A DNA stretch of 64,000 bases from positions 40,980 through 104,979 of the forward strand of contig NZ_ATWH01000013.1 in the NCBI RefSeq assembly GCF_000421145.1, in the 5' to 3' direction. Source of the stretch: Glaciibacter superstes DSM 21135. GTDB taxonomy: Bacteria > Actinomycetota > Actinomycetes > Actinomycetales > Microbacteriaceae. The notes under the pieces were generated by a model. That model was not told the origin of the DNA. It saw only the letters and a program-made list of their open reading frames with translations, and did no database searches. Below are positions 24,817 through 33,607 of this stretch, one piece after another. Every line of letters begins with the position of its first letter. The first letter of the stretch is position 1. A program made the position numbers and the translations under genes.

Positions 24817-25707
24817 ATGAACAAGACTCTGCCAGTCAAACACCGCATACTCGCCGCACTCGCGGTCGTACCACTCGTCGCAGCCTTCGCAGGCTGCGCC
24901 GCTACCGCCGGTGGCGATGACGTCGTCAAGATCGGAGTCGTCGGCGCGAGCGACCCGTACTGGGCTGACTACACCGAGGCAGCCGAGGCGGAGGGCATCT
25001 CCGTGGAGATCGTCGACTTCGCCGACTACGCCCAGCCGAACCCGGCGCTGACCGAGGGCGAGATCGACCTCAACCAGTTCCAGCACATTGTCTACCTGGC
25101 CGACTACAACGTGTCGAGCAAACAAGACCTCACGCCCATCGGCGCGACGGCTATCTATCCGCTCGGTCTGTACTCGTCGAAATACGAAGACGTCTCCGAC
25201 ATCAAGAAGGGTGACACTGTCGCGGTGCCGAACGACGCCAGCAACCTGGCGCGCGCCCTGCTCGTGTTGCAGTCAGCCAAGCTCATCGAGCTGAAGGACG
25301 GCGGCAGTATCTTCTCCAACCTCGACGACATCGACACCGATAAGTCCAAGGTGAAGGTGACCGCGCTCGAAGCTTCCTTCACAGCGACCTCGCTTCCAGA
25401 CGTCGCCGCCGCGATCATCAACAACGACTTCGTGGAAAAGGCCGGCCTGAAGTTCGAGGACGCCATCGCCCAGGACGACCCGTCTGACGCGAACGCCTTG
25501 CCGTACGTGAACATCTTCGCGGCCAGGGCTGAAGACAAGGACAACGAGACCTACCAGAAGCTCGTCGAGATCTACCAGGAGTCTAAGAAGGTGCAGCGGG
25601 GAGTTCTCGACGTCTCCGGCGGCTCAGCGGTCCTGCTGAAGACCCCCGTTGCCGACCTCGAGAAGTCGTTGGCGACGGTCGAGGAAGACACCGCAGCGCA
25701 GAAGTAG
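24817..25707 (+). CDS. metQ: methionine ABC importer substrate-binding lipoprotein
   Basis: 296 residues. A lipoprotein signal peptide with lipobox 'AFAGC' (Cys near residue 25) anchors it outside the membrane. 'VVKIGVVGASDPYWADYTEAA', 'IEIVDFADYAQPNPALTEGEIDLNQFQH' region (seen here as 'VEIVDFADYAQPN') and 'GATAIYPLGLYSSKYED' are typical NlpA/MetQ sequences. It delivers methionine to MetNI. A 20-bp hairpin after its stop separates it from metN. Confidence 0.95.
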   Translation: MNKTLPVKHRILAALAVVPLVAAFAGCAATAGGDDVVKIGVVGASDPYWADYTEAAEAEGISVEIVDFADYAQPNPALTEGEIDLNQFQHIVYLADYNVSSKQDLTPIGATAIYPLGLYSSKYEDVSDIKKGDTVAVPNDASNLARALLVLQSAKLIELKDGGSIFSNLDDIDTDKSKVKVTALEASFTATSLPDVAAAIINNDFVEKAGLKFEDAIAQDDPSDANALPYVNIFAARAEDKDNETYQKLVEIYQESKKVQRGVLDVSGGSAVLLKTPVADLEKSLATVEEDTAAQK

Positions 25708-25740
25708 CGGCGCAGAAGTAGAGCGGAACAACAGCTCGCC

Positions 25741-25793
25741 AGTGCGGACAAATCGTCGGTCTGCCACGCGCAAACCGACGATTTGGCCGCACT
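25741..25793. repeat. 20-bp hairpin between metQ and metN
   Basis: Arms at 25741-25760 and 25774-25793 pair over 20 bp with one mismatch, with core AAATCGTCGGT / ACCGACGATTT, around a 13-nt loop. Being inside the operon, it may stabilise the metQ transcript or lower metNI expression. No T-run. Confidence 0.85.
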
Positions 25794-25824
25794 CGTGTTG
25801 CGTTGCCAACGTAAGGAATCACCT

Positions 25825-26853
25825 ATGCCAGTTGTCAGTTTGCGCGATGTCTCGAAGGTCTACCCGCCGACGAGCAAGGGCGGCGAGCCCGTCGTCGCGA
25901 TCGACGGCGTCAGCCTCGATGTCGAAGCGGGCGACGTGTACGGCATCATCGGCTATTCGGGGGCCGGCAAGAGCACCCTCGTGCGGCTGGTCAACGCGCT
26001 CGAGCGATCGACCTCTGGCGAGATCTTCGTCAACGACCGCAACATTGCGGGCCTGCCGGAACGTGAGCTGCGCGGCATCCGTCTGGGAATCGGAATGATC
26101 TTCCAGCAGTTCAACCTGCTGAATTCCCGCACCGTCGCCCGGAACATTGCCTACCCGCTCGAAGTCGCCGGCATGCCGAAGGCTGAACGCGCGGCGCGCG
26201 TCGAGGAACTACTCGCTTTCGTCGGTCTCTCCGACAAGGCAGGTGCCTTCCCCGACCAGCTCTCCGGCGGCCAGAAGCAGCGGGTCGGCATCGCGCGTGC
26301 CCTGGCCACCCAGCCGAGCATCCTCCTCGCCGATGAGGCGACCAGCGCCCTCGACCCCGAGACCACGCACGAGGTGCTCGACCTGCTGAAGCGTGTGAAC
26401 CGGGAGTTCGGCGTGACCATCATCGTGATCACCCATGAGATGGACGTCATCCAGACCATCGCGACCAAGGTCGCCGTGATGGACCAGGGCCAGGTCATCG
26501 AACGCGGCGACGTTTTCGACGTGTTCTCGAATCCGCAGCACGCGGCATCCGCCCGCTTCGTGTCGACGGTGGTGAAGGGGGTTCCCTCTCCCGCTGAACT
26601 GGCGGTGCTCCAGGAACGGCACAGCGGGCGCATCGTCACCGTGTCGTTCCGTGACAGCGAGGTCGATCAGAGCGCCGTTTTCGGCGAGTTCACGCGGGAG
26701 GGCGTGTCGTTCGAAGTCGTCTATGGCGGCATCAACGAGATCCAGGGTCGCCCCTTCGGTCACCTGACCCTGTCGTTGAAAGCGGATGACGTGGCGGTGG
26801 ATGCCGCGCTGGCGCGGGTTCGAACACTCACGAACGTGACGGAGGCCAGCTGA
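25825..26853 (+). CDS. metN: methionine ABC importer ATP-binding protein
   Basis: 342 residues. Walker A 'GYSGAGKSTLVRLVN', Q-loop 'IFQQFNLLNSRTV', signature 'LSGGQKQRVGIARAL', Walker B 'ILLADEATSALDP', and a C-terminal NIL domain from about residue 260 that in this family binds methionine and inhibits transport. The ATG has AAGGA 7 nt upstream. Its stop overlaps the metI start (TGATG). Confidence 0.96.
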   Translation: MPVVSLRDVSKVYPPTSKGGEPVVAIDGVSLDVEAGDVYGIIGYSGAGKSTLVRLVNALERSTSGEIFVNDRNIAGLPERELRGIRLGIGMIFQQFNLLNSRTVARNIAYPLEVAGMPKAERAARVEELLAFVGLSDKAGAFPDQLSGGQKQRVGIARALATQPSILLADEATSALDPETTHEVLDLLKRVNREFGVTIIVITHEMDVIQTIATKVAVMDQGQVIERGDVFDVFSNPQHAASARFVSTVVKGVPSPAELAVLQERHSGRIVTVSFRDSEVDQSAVFGEFTREGVSFEVVYGGINEIQGRPFGHLTLSLKADDVAVDAALARVRTLTNVTEAS

Positions 26854-27512
26854 TGGATGCCCTCATCGAGCTGCTGCCGGAACTCTGGACAGCCAGCGTG
26901 GAGACGCTGTATATCGTTGCGCTGACGCTGTTCTTCGGCGGACTCGGTGGTCTCGCGGTCGGTCTGGGGCTCTATCTCACGCGGGCAGGCAGCATCCTGG
27001 AGAACCGACCAGTATTTTTGGTGCTCAACGTTCTGGTGAACTTCGTGCGTCCGATTCCGTTCATCATCTTCCTGGCAGCGGCCCAGCCGCTCGCACGGCT
27101 TGTGGTTGGAACCGCACTGGGAAATTCCGCGATCATCTTCACCATCTCGTTGGCGGCGGCCTTCGGTATGGGGCGGATCGTGGAGCAGAACCTGCTCACC
27201 GTCACTCCGGGAGTGATCGAAGCGGCTCGCTCTGTGGGTGCAGGCCCGATTCGGATCATCTTCACGGTGTTGCTGCCAGAGGCGCTCGGACCCCTGATCC
27301 TGGGCTATACCTTCATTTTCGTGGCGCTCGTCGACATGTCTGCGGTGGCCGGATATGTCGGCGGCGGCGGGCTCGGAAACTTCGCGCTGCAATACGGGTA
27401 CCGGCAGTTCAACCCGATCGTGACCTGGGCCGCGGTGCTGCTGATCATCGTGCTGGTGCAGCTGATGCAGTTCCTCGGCAACTGGCTGGCACGCAAGGCA
27501 CTGCGCCGCTAG
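26853..27512 (+). CDS. metI: methionine ABC importer permease
   Basis: 219 residues with five transmembrane helices and the EAA coupling loop 'EAARSVGAGPIRIIFTVLL'. 'YVGGGGLGNFALQYGYRQF' near the C-terminus is typical of MetI. Last gene of the metQNI operon, followed by a terminator. Confidence 0.96.
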   Translation: MDALIELLPELWTASVETLYIVALTLFFGGLGGLAVGLGLYLTRAGSILENRPVFLVLNVLVNFVRPIPFIIFLAAAQPLARLVVGTALGNSAIIFTISLAAAFGMGRIVEQNLLTVTPGVIEAARSVGAGPIRIIFTVLLPEALGPLILGYTFIFVALVDMSAVAGYVGGGGLGNFALQYGYRQFNPIVTWAAVLLIIVLVQLMQFLGNWLARKALRR

Positions 27513-27537
27513 CGAGCACTGCGCCGTGAGCGAGCAC

Positions 27538-27559
27538 CGCGCGGTGAGTACACCGCGCG
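27538..27559. terminator. hairpin between convergent metI and marR
   Basis: Perfect 9-bp arms CGCGCGGTG and CACCGCGCG around AGTA. It ends one base before the stop codon of the marR gene on the other strand. Confidence 0.7.
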
Positions 27560-27560
27560 C

Positions 27561-28052
27561 TCAGTCGAAGTCGAGGGAGAGCTTGCGCAGCAGGCCGGCC
27601 AGGCGTTCTTGATCGCCGGCGGAGAGGCCGTGCAATAGGGTGGCCTCTGCGTCGACGAGGCGAGCGATGGCGGCGTCGACTCTGGCCAGGCCCGCCGATG
27701 TCATTCCCACCAGGATGCCGCGACCGTCGTGCGGGTCGGTGCGCCGGGTGACGAGACCCCGCTCGACGAGCCGGTCGATGCGGTTGGTCATGGTGCCACT
27801 GGAGACGAGCGTCTGCAGCAGCAGCGCCTTCGGGCTCAGCTCATACGGTGTTCCTGCTCGCCTGAGTGCGGACAGCACGTCGAACTCCCAAGACTCCAGC
27901 TCCGAGCGGGAGAAGGCTGTGCGCCTGGCCCGGTCGAGGTGCTTCGACAGCCGCGCAACGCGCGAGAGCACCTGCAGCGGCGCGAAGTCGAGGTCGGGGC
28001 GTTCACGCAGCCACGCGTGAACGATTCGGTCGACTTCGTCACTGGCGGGCAT
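27561..28052 (-). CDS. MarR family transcriptional regulator
   Basis: 163 residues. Winged helix-turn-helix with 'LSALRRAGTPYELSPKALL' before the recognition helix 'LVSSGTMTNRIDRLVERGLV' and the wing 'RRTDPHDGRGILVGMTSAG'. Start ATG 28052 is set by a -10 box 6 nt upstream; an in-frame ATG at 28073 would lie upstream of that promoter. Ligand and targets are unknown; it neighbours metI convergently and a palindromic element upstream. Confidence 0.92.
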   Translation of the reverse strand: MPASDEVDRIVHAWLRERPDLDFAPLQVLSRVARLSKHLDRARRTAFSRSELESWEFDVLSALRRAGTPYELSPKALLLQTLVSSGTMTNRIDRLVERGLVTRRTDPHDGRGILVGMTSAGLARVDAAIARLVDAEATLLHGLSAGDQERLAGLLRKLSLDFD

Positions 28053-28058
28053 CCATCT

Positions 28059-28064
28059 ATTATC
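28059..28064 (-). promoter_or_regulatory. -10 box GATAAT, leaderless
   Basis: On the minus strand GATAAT is followed by 6 nt and the ATG at 28052. Confidence 0.5.
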
Positions 28065-28092
28065 CCGCGACATCGGTGACAGTCGTTCCGGG

Positions 28093-28171
28093 CCGTTCGA
28101 CGGAGATATTGCCGATTTCGGCTCCAAACGGCGCGAATGACCCACTCTTCGCGAGAATCTCCGTCGAATGG
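28093..28171. repeat. intergenic palindromic element, family B copy 1
   Basis: Arms CCGTTCGACGGAGAT (28093-28107) and ATCTCCGTCGAATGG (28157-28171) pair over 15 bp with one G-U. The centre is 49 nt and contains a small perfect hairpin, GCCGA-tt-TCGGC (28111-28122). Located upstream of the marR promoter and before the tRNA. Copy 2 is at 59698-59776 with the same arms in reverse orientation. Confidence 0.85.
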
Positions 28172-28244
28172 TCGCGGGACGCGAAAAGAGCACGCGCTCA
28201 CATCTGGCAGACTTGAGGGCGGCGCCGGTCCTTGGCCGGCGCGA

Positions 28245-28316
28245 TCCGCCGTAGTGTAACGGCAGCACGGCAACCTTTGGAGTTGTCCGGTCCAGGTTCG
28301 AATCCTGGCGGCGGAG
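28245..28316 (+). tRNA. tRNA-Gln (anticodon TTG)
   Basis: 72 nt cloverleaf. Acceptor stem TCCGCCG (28245-28251) pairs with CGGCGGA (28309-28315), with G as discriminator. The T arm is CCAGG-TTCGAAT-CCTGG (28292-28308). The anticodon loop CTTTGGA gives TTG, reading CAA. No CCA end is encoded. Confidence 0.97.
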
Positions 28317-28342
28317 CGGGCACTGTTCGACGTCGCCCGCTC
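28314..28342 (+). terminator. hairpin directly after tRNA-Gln
   Basis: GAGCGGGC (28314-28321) and GCCCGCTC (28335-28342) form an 8-bp stem over a 13-nt loop. It starts within the last tRNA bases, so it may guide 3' processing or termination before glmU. Confidence 0.45.
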
Positions 28343-28375
28343 GATAATCGCCCGTTCGACAATCCTGAGGAGATC

Positions 28376-29800
28376 ATGACCGACTCGCGTCTGGCAATCG
28401 TCGTCCTGGCCGCCGGCCAGGGCACCCGCATGAAGTCGAATCTTCCGAAACTCCTGCATCCGCTTGCCGGTTTGCCCGTCGTCAGCCACGTGCTGGCGAC
28501 CGCGAAGGCGCTGGGCGCCGCGCACGTGATCACCGTGGTGCGTTTTGACCGCGACCGCCTCGCCGCCGTCGTTGCAGAAGACCTCCCCGAGAGCGCCATC
28601 GTCGACCAGGACGAGATTCCGGGAACCGGCCGTGCCGTCGAACAGGCCGTTGCGGCCCTCCCGGCGGATTTCGACGGCGACGTGCTCGTCGTCAACGGTG
28701 ATGTTCCGCTGCTTGACGCCGACACCCTCATCTCGTTCATCGCTGCGCATCGCGCGAGTGCGGCATCCGCGACGGTGCTGAGCGCGGTCCCGGATGACGC
28801 CACTGGCTACGGCCGCATCATCCGCTCAGAAGACGGCGCGTTCGACCGCATCGTTGAGCAGAAAGACGCGACGGATGCCGAACTGGCGGTCGCCGAGATC
28901 AACGCCGGCGTGTACCTGTTCGGCCTGGCCGCACTGCGAGACCAGCTCGCACAGCTGACCACCGACAACGCCCAGGGTGAGAAGTACCTCACCGATGTGA
29001 TCGGGTTGCTGCGGCGGGCCGGTTCGGAGGTCACTGCTGTTCCCGTCGCGGAGGCGTGGCTGGTCGCCGGCATCAACGACCGCGCCCAGTTGGGTGAGGC
29101 GGCGGCAAAGCTCAACGCGCTGATTGTGCGTGGCTGGCAGCTGGCCGGCGTCACCGTGCAAGACCCGGCAACCACCTGGATCGACCTCAGGGCGAAGCTC
29201 GCCGCCGATGTCACCCTGCTTCCCGGCACGCAGATCCTTGGCTCGACGGTGGTCGAGACCGGCGCGGTGATCGGCCCGGACACGACGCTCACCGACTGTG
29301 AGATCGGGTCGAGTGCCGTTGTGAAGCGCACCGACGCGACCCTCGCGGTGATCGGCGCCGAGGCATCCGTCGGCCCGTTCTCCTACCTTCGGCCCGGCAC
29401 CTATCTCGGTGCCGACGGCAAGATCGGCGCGTTCGTGGAGACGAAGAACGCGAAGATCGGGGCAGGCAGCAAGGTGCCGCACCTCAGCTACGTCGGCGAT
29501 GCAACCGTCGGTGTCGAATCGAACATCGGTGCTGGCACGATCTTCGCGAACTACGACGGGGTGAACAAGCACAGTTCCGAGATCGGGTCATATGTGCGCA
29601 CCGGCTCGCACAACGTCTTCGTTGCTCCGATTAGAATTGGTGACGGAGCCTATACGGGTGCAGGCGCGGTCGTTCGGAAGGACGTCCCGTCTGGGTCGCT
29701 GGCGATCAACGTGGCTCCACAGCGCAACATGGACGGCTGGGTTCAGGCCAACCGCCCCGGAACCGATGCGGCAAAGGCCGCGGTCGAGAGCGGAGAATAG
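28376..29800 (+). CDS. glmU: bifunctional UDP-GlcNAc pyrophosphorylase / GlcN-1-P acetyltransferase
   Basis: 474 residues. N-terminal nucleotidyltransferase motif 'LAAGQGTRMKSNLPKLLHPL', then 'VNGDVPLL' and 'YLTDVIGLLRRAG'. The C-terminal half is a left-handed beta-helix of hexapeptide repeats with acetyltransferase motifs 'FSYLRPGTYLG', 'NIGAGTIFANYDG' and 'VAPIRIGDGAYTGAGAVV'. It makes UDP-GlcNAc for peptidoglycan. ATG has GAGGAG upstream. Its TAG is directly followed by the GTG of prs. Confidence 0.97.
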   Translation: MTDSRLAIVVLAAGQGTRMKSNLPKLLHPLAGLPVVSHVLATAKALGAAHVITVVRFDRDRLAAVVAEDLPESAIVDQDEIPGTGRAVEQAVAALPADFDGDVLVVNGDVPLLDADTLISFIAAHRASAASATVLSAVPDDATGYGRIIRSEDGAFDRIVEQKDATDAELAVAEINAGVYLFGLAALRDQLAQLTTDNAQGEKYLTDVIGLLRRAGSEVTAVPVAEAWLVAGINDRAQLGEAAAKLNALIVRGWQLAGVTVQDPATTWIDLRAKLAADVTLLPGTQILGSTVVETGAVIGPDTTLTDCEIGSSAVVKRTDATLAVIGAEASVGPFSYLRPGTYLGADGKIGAFVETKNAKIGAGSKVPHLSYVGDATVGVESNIGAGTIFANYDGVNKHSSEIGSYVRTGSHNVFVAPIRIGDGAYTGAGAVVRKDVPSGSLAINVAPQRNMDGWVQANRPGTDAAKAAVESGE

Positions 29801-30778
29801 GTGTCTGGTATCAAGACGACCGGCGAAAAGCGACTTGTACTGATTTCGGGGCGTGCGCACCCGCAGCTGGCACTCGATATCGCCGATGAGCTTGGTTCCG
29901 AACTCGTACCGACCGACTCGCGCACGTTCGCGAACGGTGAGATCTATGCCCGCTTCGACGAGAGCGTGCGCGGAAGTGACGCGTTCGTCATCCAGTCGCA
30001 CACGTCGCCGATCAACGAGTGGCTGATGGAACAGCTGATCATGGTGGATGCCCTCAAGCGGGCGTCGGCCAAGCGCATCACCGTGGTCGCACCGTTCTAC
30101 CCATACGCCAGGCAAGACAAGAAGGGTCGCGGCCGCGAGCCGATCTCAGCGCGCCTTGTCGCCGACCTGTTCAGGGTCGCGGGCGCGGACCGCATCATGT
30201 CGGTCGACCTGCACGCCGCGCAGATCCAGGGTTTCTTCGACGGGCCCGTCGACCACCTGTTTGCGATGCCGGTGCTGCTCGAGCATGTGCGCGAGCAACT
30301 TGACGCGTCGACGCTGACGGTGGTTTCACCGGATATGGGGCGCGTGCGCGTCGCCGACATCTGGAGTGACAAGCTCGGTGCGCCGCTGGCGATCATCCAC
30401 AAGCGTCGCGACCCGCTGGTGCCGAACCAGGTGTCGGTTCACGAGATCGTTGGCCAGGTCGAAGGGCGTGTTTGCCTGCTGGTGGACGACATGATCGACT
30501 CCGGCCGCACGATCGTCAAGGCTGCTGAAGCACTCAAGGCCGCCGGTGCGCTCAGCGTGGTCGTCGCCGCGACGCACGCGGTGTTCAGTGAGCCCGCCAT
30601 TGAGCTGCTGCAGAATGAGGCGATTTCCTCCGTCGTTGTCACCGACACGCTGCCCGTGCCTGAAGACAAGCGTTTCCCGACGCTGACGGTGCTGCCGATC
30701 GCCCCGCTGCTGGCCCGCGCCATCCGTGCCGTATTCGAAGACGACTCGGTGACGTCGATGTTCGACGGTGCAGCGTAG
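29801..30778 (+). CDS. prs: ribose-phosphate pyrophosphokinase
   Basis: 325 residues. 'FANGEIYARFDESVRG', 'APFYPYARQDKKGRGREPISA' (ATP site, quoted here in part) and the PRPP-binding loop 'LLVDDMIDSGRTIVKAA' are all clear. It makes PRPP for nucleotide, His and Trp synthesis. Start GTG abuts the glmU stop; the glmU-prs pair is conserved in bacteria. Confidence 0.97.
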   Translation: MSGIKTTGEKRLVLISGRAHPQLALDIADELGSELVPTDSRTFANGEIYARFDESVRGSDAFVIQSHTSPINEWLMEQLIMVDALKRASAKRITVVAPFYPYARQDKKGRGREPISARLVADLFRVAGADRIMSVDLHAAQIQGFFDGPVDHLFAMPVLLEHVREQLDASTLTVVSPDMGRVRVADIWSDKLGAPLAIIHKRRDPLVPNQVSVHEIVGQVEGRVCLLVDDMIDSGRTIVKAAEALKAAGALSVVVAATHAVFSEPAIELLQNEAISSVVVTDTLPVPEDKRFPTLTVLPIAPLLARAIRAVFEDDSVTSMFDGAA

Positions 30779-30824
30779 CGGGAGTTTCCCGGCATCCGAC
30801 AGGTCTGAATGCTGTTTATGCTGG

Positions 30825-31496
30825 TCAGATAGGGTTTCGAGGGGTACTGCCCTGCTGTGCGTGGCCACGAACTCGAATGAGTGCCTCCCGGCGATTCGAT
30901 AACTGAAGCTTCATGAGAATACTGCTCACGTGGTTTCGCACGGTTATCCGCGAAATGAACAAGAGGTCAGCGATCTCCTGATTGCTGAGACCGTCGCCCA
31001 GATGTGCGAGAACCTCCTTCTCTCGGGCGGTGAGCTCCGGAAAGTCGTCAGATGGCGTTCTCTGGTGCGCGGCCAGATGATCGAGCATCCGTGAGGCCAC
31101 ACCGGCTCCGAATACGGCATGACCGGTTGCCACCGCCCTCACGACCGTCAAAAGTTGCTCGGGCGGTGAGCCCTTGACCACGTACCCGCTCGCCCCGGCC
31201 TTGAGCGCCGCGAACACGCTCTCGTCGTCGTCCGACATGGTCAACATGACAATCCGCGAGCGCACCCCTCGCGCGGTGAGCTCCGCGGCAGCCGCGACGC
31301 CGTCGAGCACCGGCATGTTGATGTCCATGAGAACGACATCGGGGTTCAACTCAGTTGCAATCCGGACAGCGGATGCGCCGTCAGCGGCTTCACCGACCAC
31401 CGTGATGCCAGGCTCGTGCGCGAGTGTGAAGCGCAAACCATCGCGAAACAACTCGTGATCGTCTGCGAGCAGCAGCGTGAGATCCTTCCCAGTCAC
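30825..31496 (-). CDS. LuxR/NarL-type response regulator (module 2)
   Basis: 223 residues. Receiver with 'LADDHELF' near residue 10, phospho-acceptor Asp58 in 'VVLMDINMP' and Lys108 in 'YVVKGSPP'; C-terminal LuxR helix-turn-helix 'LTAREKEVLAHL', 'SNQEIADLLFISRITVRNHV'. GTG start overlaps the kinase stop (GTGA). Third gene of an operon with the same order as 8887-12188. Targets unknown. Confidence 0.95.
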   Translation of the reverse strand: MTGKDLTLLLADDHELFRDGLRFTLAHEPGITVVGEAADGASAVRIATELNPDVVLMDINMPVLDGVAAAAELTARGVRSRIVMLTMSDDDESVFAALKAGASGYVVKGSPPEQLLTVVRAVATGHAVFGAGVASRMLDHLAAHQRTPSDDFPELTAREKEVLAHLGDGLSNQEIADLLFISRITVRNHVSSILMKLQLSNRREALIRVRGHAQQGSTPRNPI

Positions 31497-33607
31497 GGGA
31501 GCCGGCCCTCTGGCGACCCGTGCAGGGGAAGGGTTGCCGTCACTGTTGTACCGTGTTTGTCGGACTTGAGGGTCAGCCCACCCCCGAGTTCCTCCGCGCG
31601 TTCGCGCATCCCGATAGTGCCAACCCCTCGAATGGCGAGGCCATCTATTCCGCTACCGACATCTTCCACTTTCAACACCAGGTATCCGGCAGCCACCGAT
31701 ATGGACAGCTCAGCCAAGCGGGTGCCGGCATGTCGCGCAACGTTGGTGAGCGCCTCGACAGCGATGCGATATGCGGCCACTTCGACGGCTGCGGACAGTG
31801 TCGGCAATACGGTTGCGGTGATTCGCAGTTCGAGTCCCAGCCCCTCTGCCGTTCGTCTCAATGCTGCCTCCAGCCCCAACTCGTCCAACACCGTCGGGCG
31901 TAGGTTCTTCGCCAGATACCGGACACTGTTCAACGCCTCCTGAGCAGTCTGCTCGAGTTGGCCCAATCGCCGTTCGACCGTCTGCGGGTCGGTGGATACG
32001 ATTCGGCGGAGCGTTCCGAGTTGCATCGAGATGCTGGCCATCGTGGGTCCGAGCTCGTCGTGCAGGTCGCGAGACAGTGCTCGGCGCTCCTCCTCCCGAC
32101 CGCCCACCACCCGGTTGCGGCTGGCTATGACCGCCTCTGCCAGGAGCATTGTCCGAACGGCCATCCCGCCGTGCTGGCCGAGCGCGGCGAGCAATGTCTC
32201 ATCCCGACGCCGCAGTGTTCGGCCCGCTCCGGCAGCAGCGGCAACCGTGCCTATTTGCTGACCCTGAGAGATGAGCGGCGCGTGGATCTCGAGCGCGCCC
32301 GGCGGCCGTACACCGGAGGTGGCGTCTGCCCCGTCCAGCTCGACTCGCGCCCAAGGCACCCTCAGCGAAGCGACAATCGTCGATGCGAGCTCGTCCAGCA
32401 GCTCGTGCAGCGTTGTCGCGCTGTGTGTTCGGTCGACGAGTCGCCGCACGGCTTCGTATGGCTTGTTGCGGTCACCATAGAGCAGGCGATCCACGAGCAG
32501 TTGAAGCCAGCCGCGGAGGGGCAGGGCAGCGACTGCGACAAGGGCGGCGATGATTCCGACGCCAAATGGCGGCAACTCCTGGCTGGATACTGCCGCCACG
32601 GTGACGGCGAGCGCATATGCGCCGGCGATGATGACGGTGAGCACCGCGAAGAGCACGGCGTGATGCACCACGATGTCTACACCGGCAAGGCGCCGGCGCA
32701 ATACCGCTGTGGTCACGACCACGGCGAAAAAGATGCCTGCTCCGATGTCGAGAACTTCGGCAACCCCCGGCCACAGTGCACGGCCGATCACCAGCAGCAA
32801 CACAAAAACCGTGGCGGCAAGAAGAACGGACGCGATGCGCGTGCGCTCCTCACCCTTCGCCCGCCACAGCCGGAATGCGAACGCGAGTGGGCACAACAGC
32901 AACGGCAGCTGGAGGATGAGCGGTTCCAATACGGTGAGCGGACCAACCAAACCCTCCGGCAGCACGCCGACCGGGTTCTGCACGCGGTGCACGGACTGGG
33001 GAAGGTCGGACTCCGGTGCCACGGCGGGGCCGCCGACGAGCGTCCAGGCCAGCACGGTGGCAAGCTGCAGTGCGCACACGACCCAGGTGACAGGCTTCCA
33101 GCCTTTCGACGGGAGCCGCCCATCCGGCAACAGTATGAGGGTCAGGAAAGTGAGAGGAACGAGGACCGCAGCGAACCGGTCCGCGAACCAGGCCGCCCAG
33201 TCTAGGCCATCGTTGATTCCAGCACCGGCGGCGAAGGCCAACCACCCGCTTGAGGCGCCCGCGCCGGCAAAGACGAGGGCGGAGGCGAGAATCAGCCAAC
33301 CCACGGGGATCCGTGGTCGTCCGGAGGCGATCAACACGCCAGGAACCGCCCACACGACGCCGATGATCAATGACTTCCATGGCACCTCGGCGGTCGCGCT
33401 GGTCGAAGCGAATATGGCCGCGACGCAGGTGAGCGCGAGGATCGTCGCGCCCGCACTCCAGGCCAGCAGTGGTCCCGCACCCGCCAGCACCACCACAATG
33501 CGTCGCATGGTTACAGTATGGCCATCCGCCCGTCGGTCGGAAAGGTCGACAGGCGAATGCCGGGCTGGCAGTGGGATCCGGTCAGCCTTGGACATGCGGT
33601 CGCTCAC
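31493..33607 (-). CDS. membrane sensor histidine kinase, NarL-partner type (module 2)
   Basis: 704 residues from GTG 33607 (an ATG at 33595 is also possible). The N-terminal half has about eight membrane segments, then 'LLYGDRNKPYEAVRRL', a GAF-like region, the HisKA_3 box 'RDLHDELGPTMAS' with His516, the N box 'VEALTNVARHAG' and G1 'VEDVGSGIDG'. Same domain order as the kinase at 9525-11570. It overlaps the membrane protein gene upstream by 26 bp and the regulator downstream by 4 bp, so the three are tightly coupled. Signal unknown. Confidence 0.93.
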   Translation of the reverse strand: MSDRMSKADRIPLPARHSPVDLSDRRADGHTVTMRRIVVVLAGAGPLLAWSAGATILALTCVAAIFASTSATAEVPWKSLIIGVVWAVPGVLIASGRPRIPVGWLILASALVFAGAGASSGWLAFAAGAGINDGLDWAAWFADRFAAVLVPLTFLTLILLPDGRLPSKGWKPVTWVVCALQLATVLAWTLVGGPAVAPESDLPQSVHRVQNPVGVLPEGLVGPLTVLEPLILQLPLLLCPLAFAFRLWRAKGEERTRIASVLLAATVFVLLLVIGRALWPGVAEVLDIGAGIFFAVVVTTAVLRRRLAGVDIVVHHAVLFAVLTVIIAGAYALAVTVAAVSSQELPPFGVGIIAALVAVAALPLRGWLQLLVDRLLYGDRNKPYEAVRRLVDRTHSATTLHELLDELASTIVASLRVPWARVELDGADATSGVRPPGALEIHAPLISQGQQIGTVAAAAGAGRTLRRRDETLLAALGQHGGMAVRTMLLAEAVIASRNRVVGGREEERRALSRDLHDELGPTMASISMQLGTLRRIVSTDPQTVERRLGQLEQTAQEALNSVRYLAKNLRPTVLDELGLEAALRRTAEGLGLELRITATVLPTLSAAVEVAAYRIAVEALTNVARHAGTRLAELSISVAAGYLVLKVEDVGSGIDGLAIRGVGTIGMRERAEELGGGLTLKSDKHGTTVTATLPLHGSPEGRLP

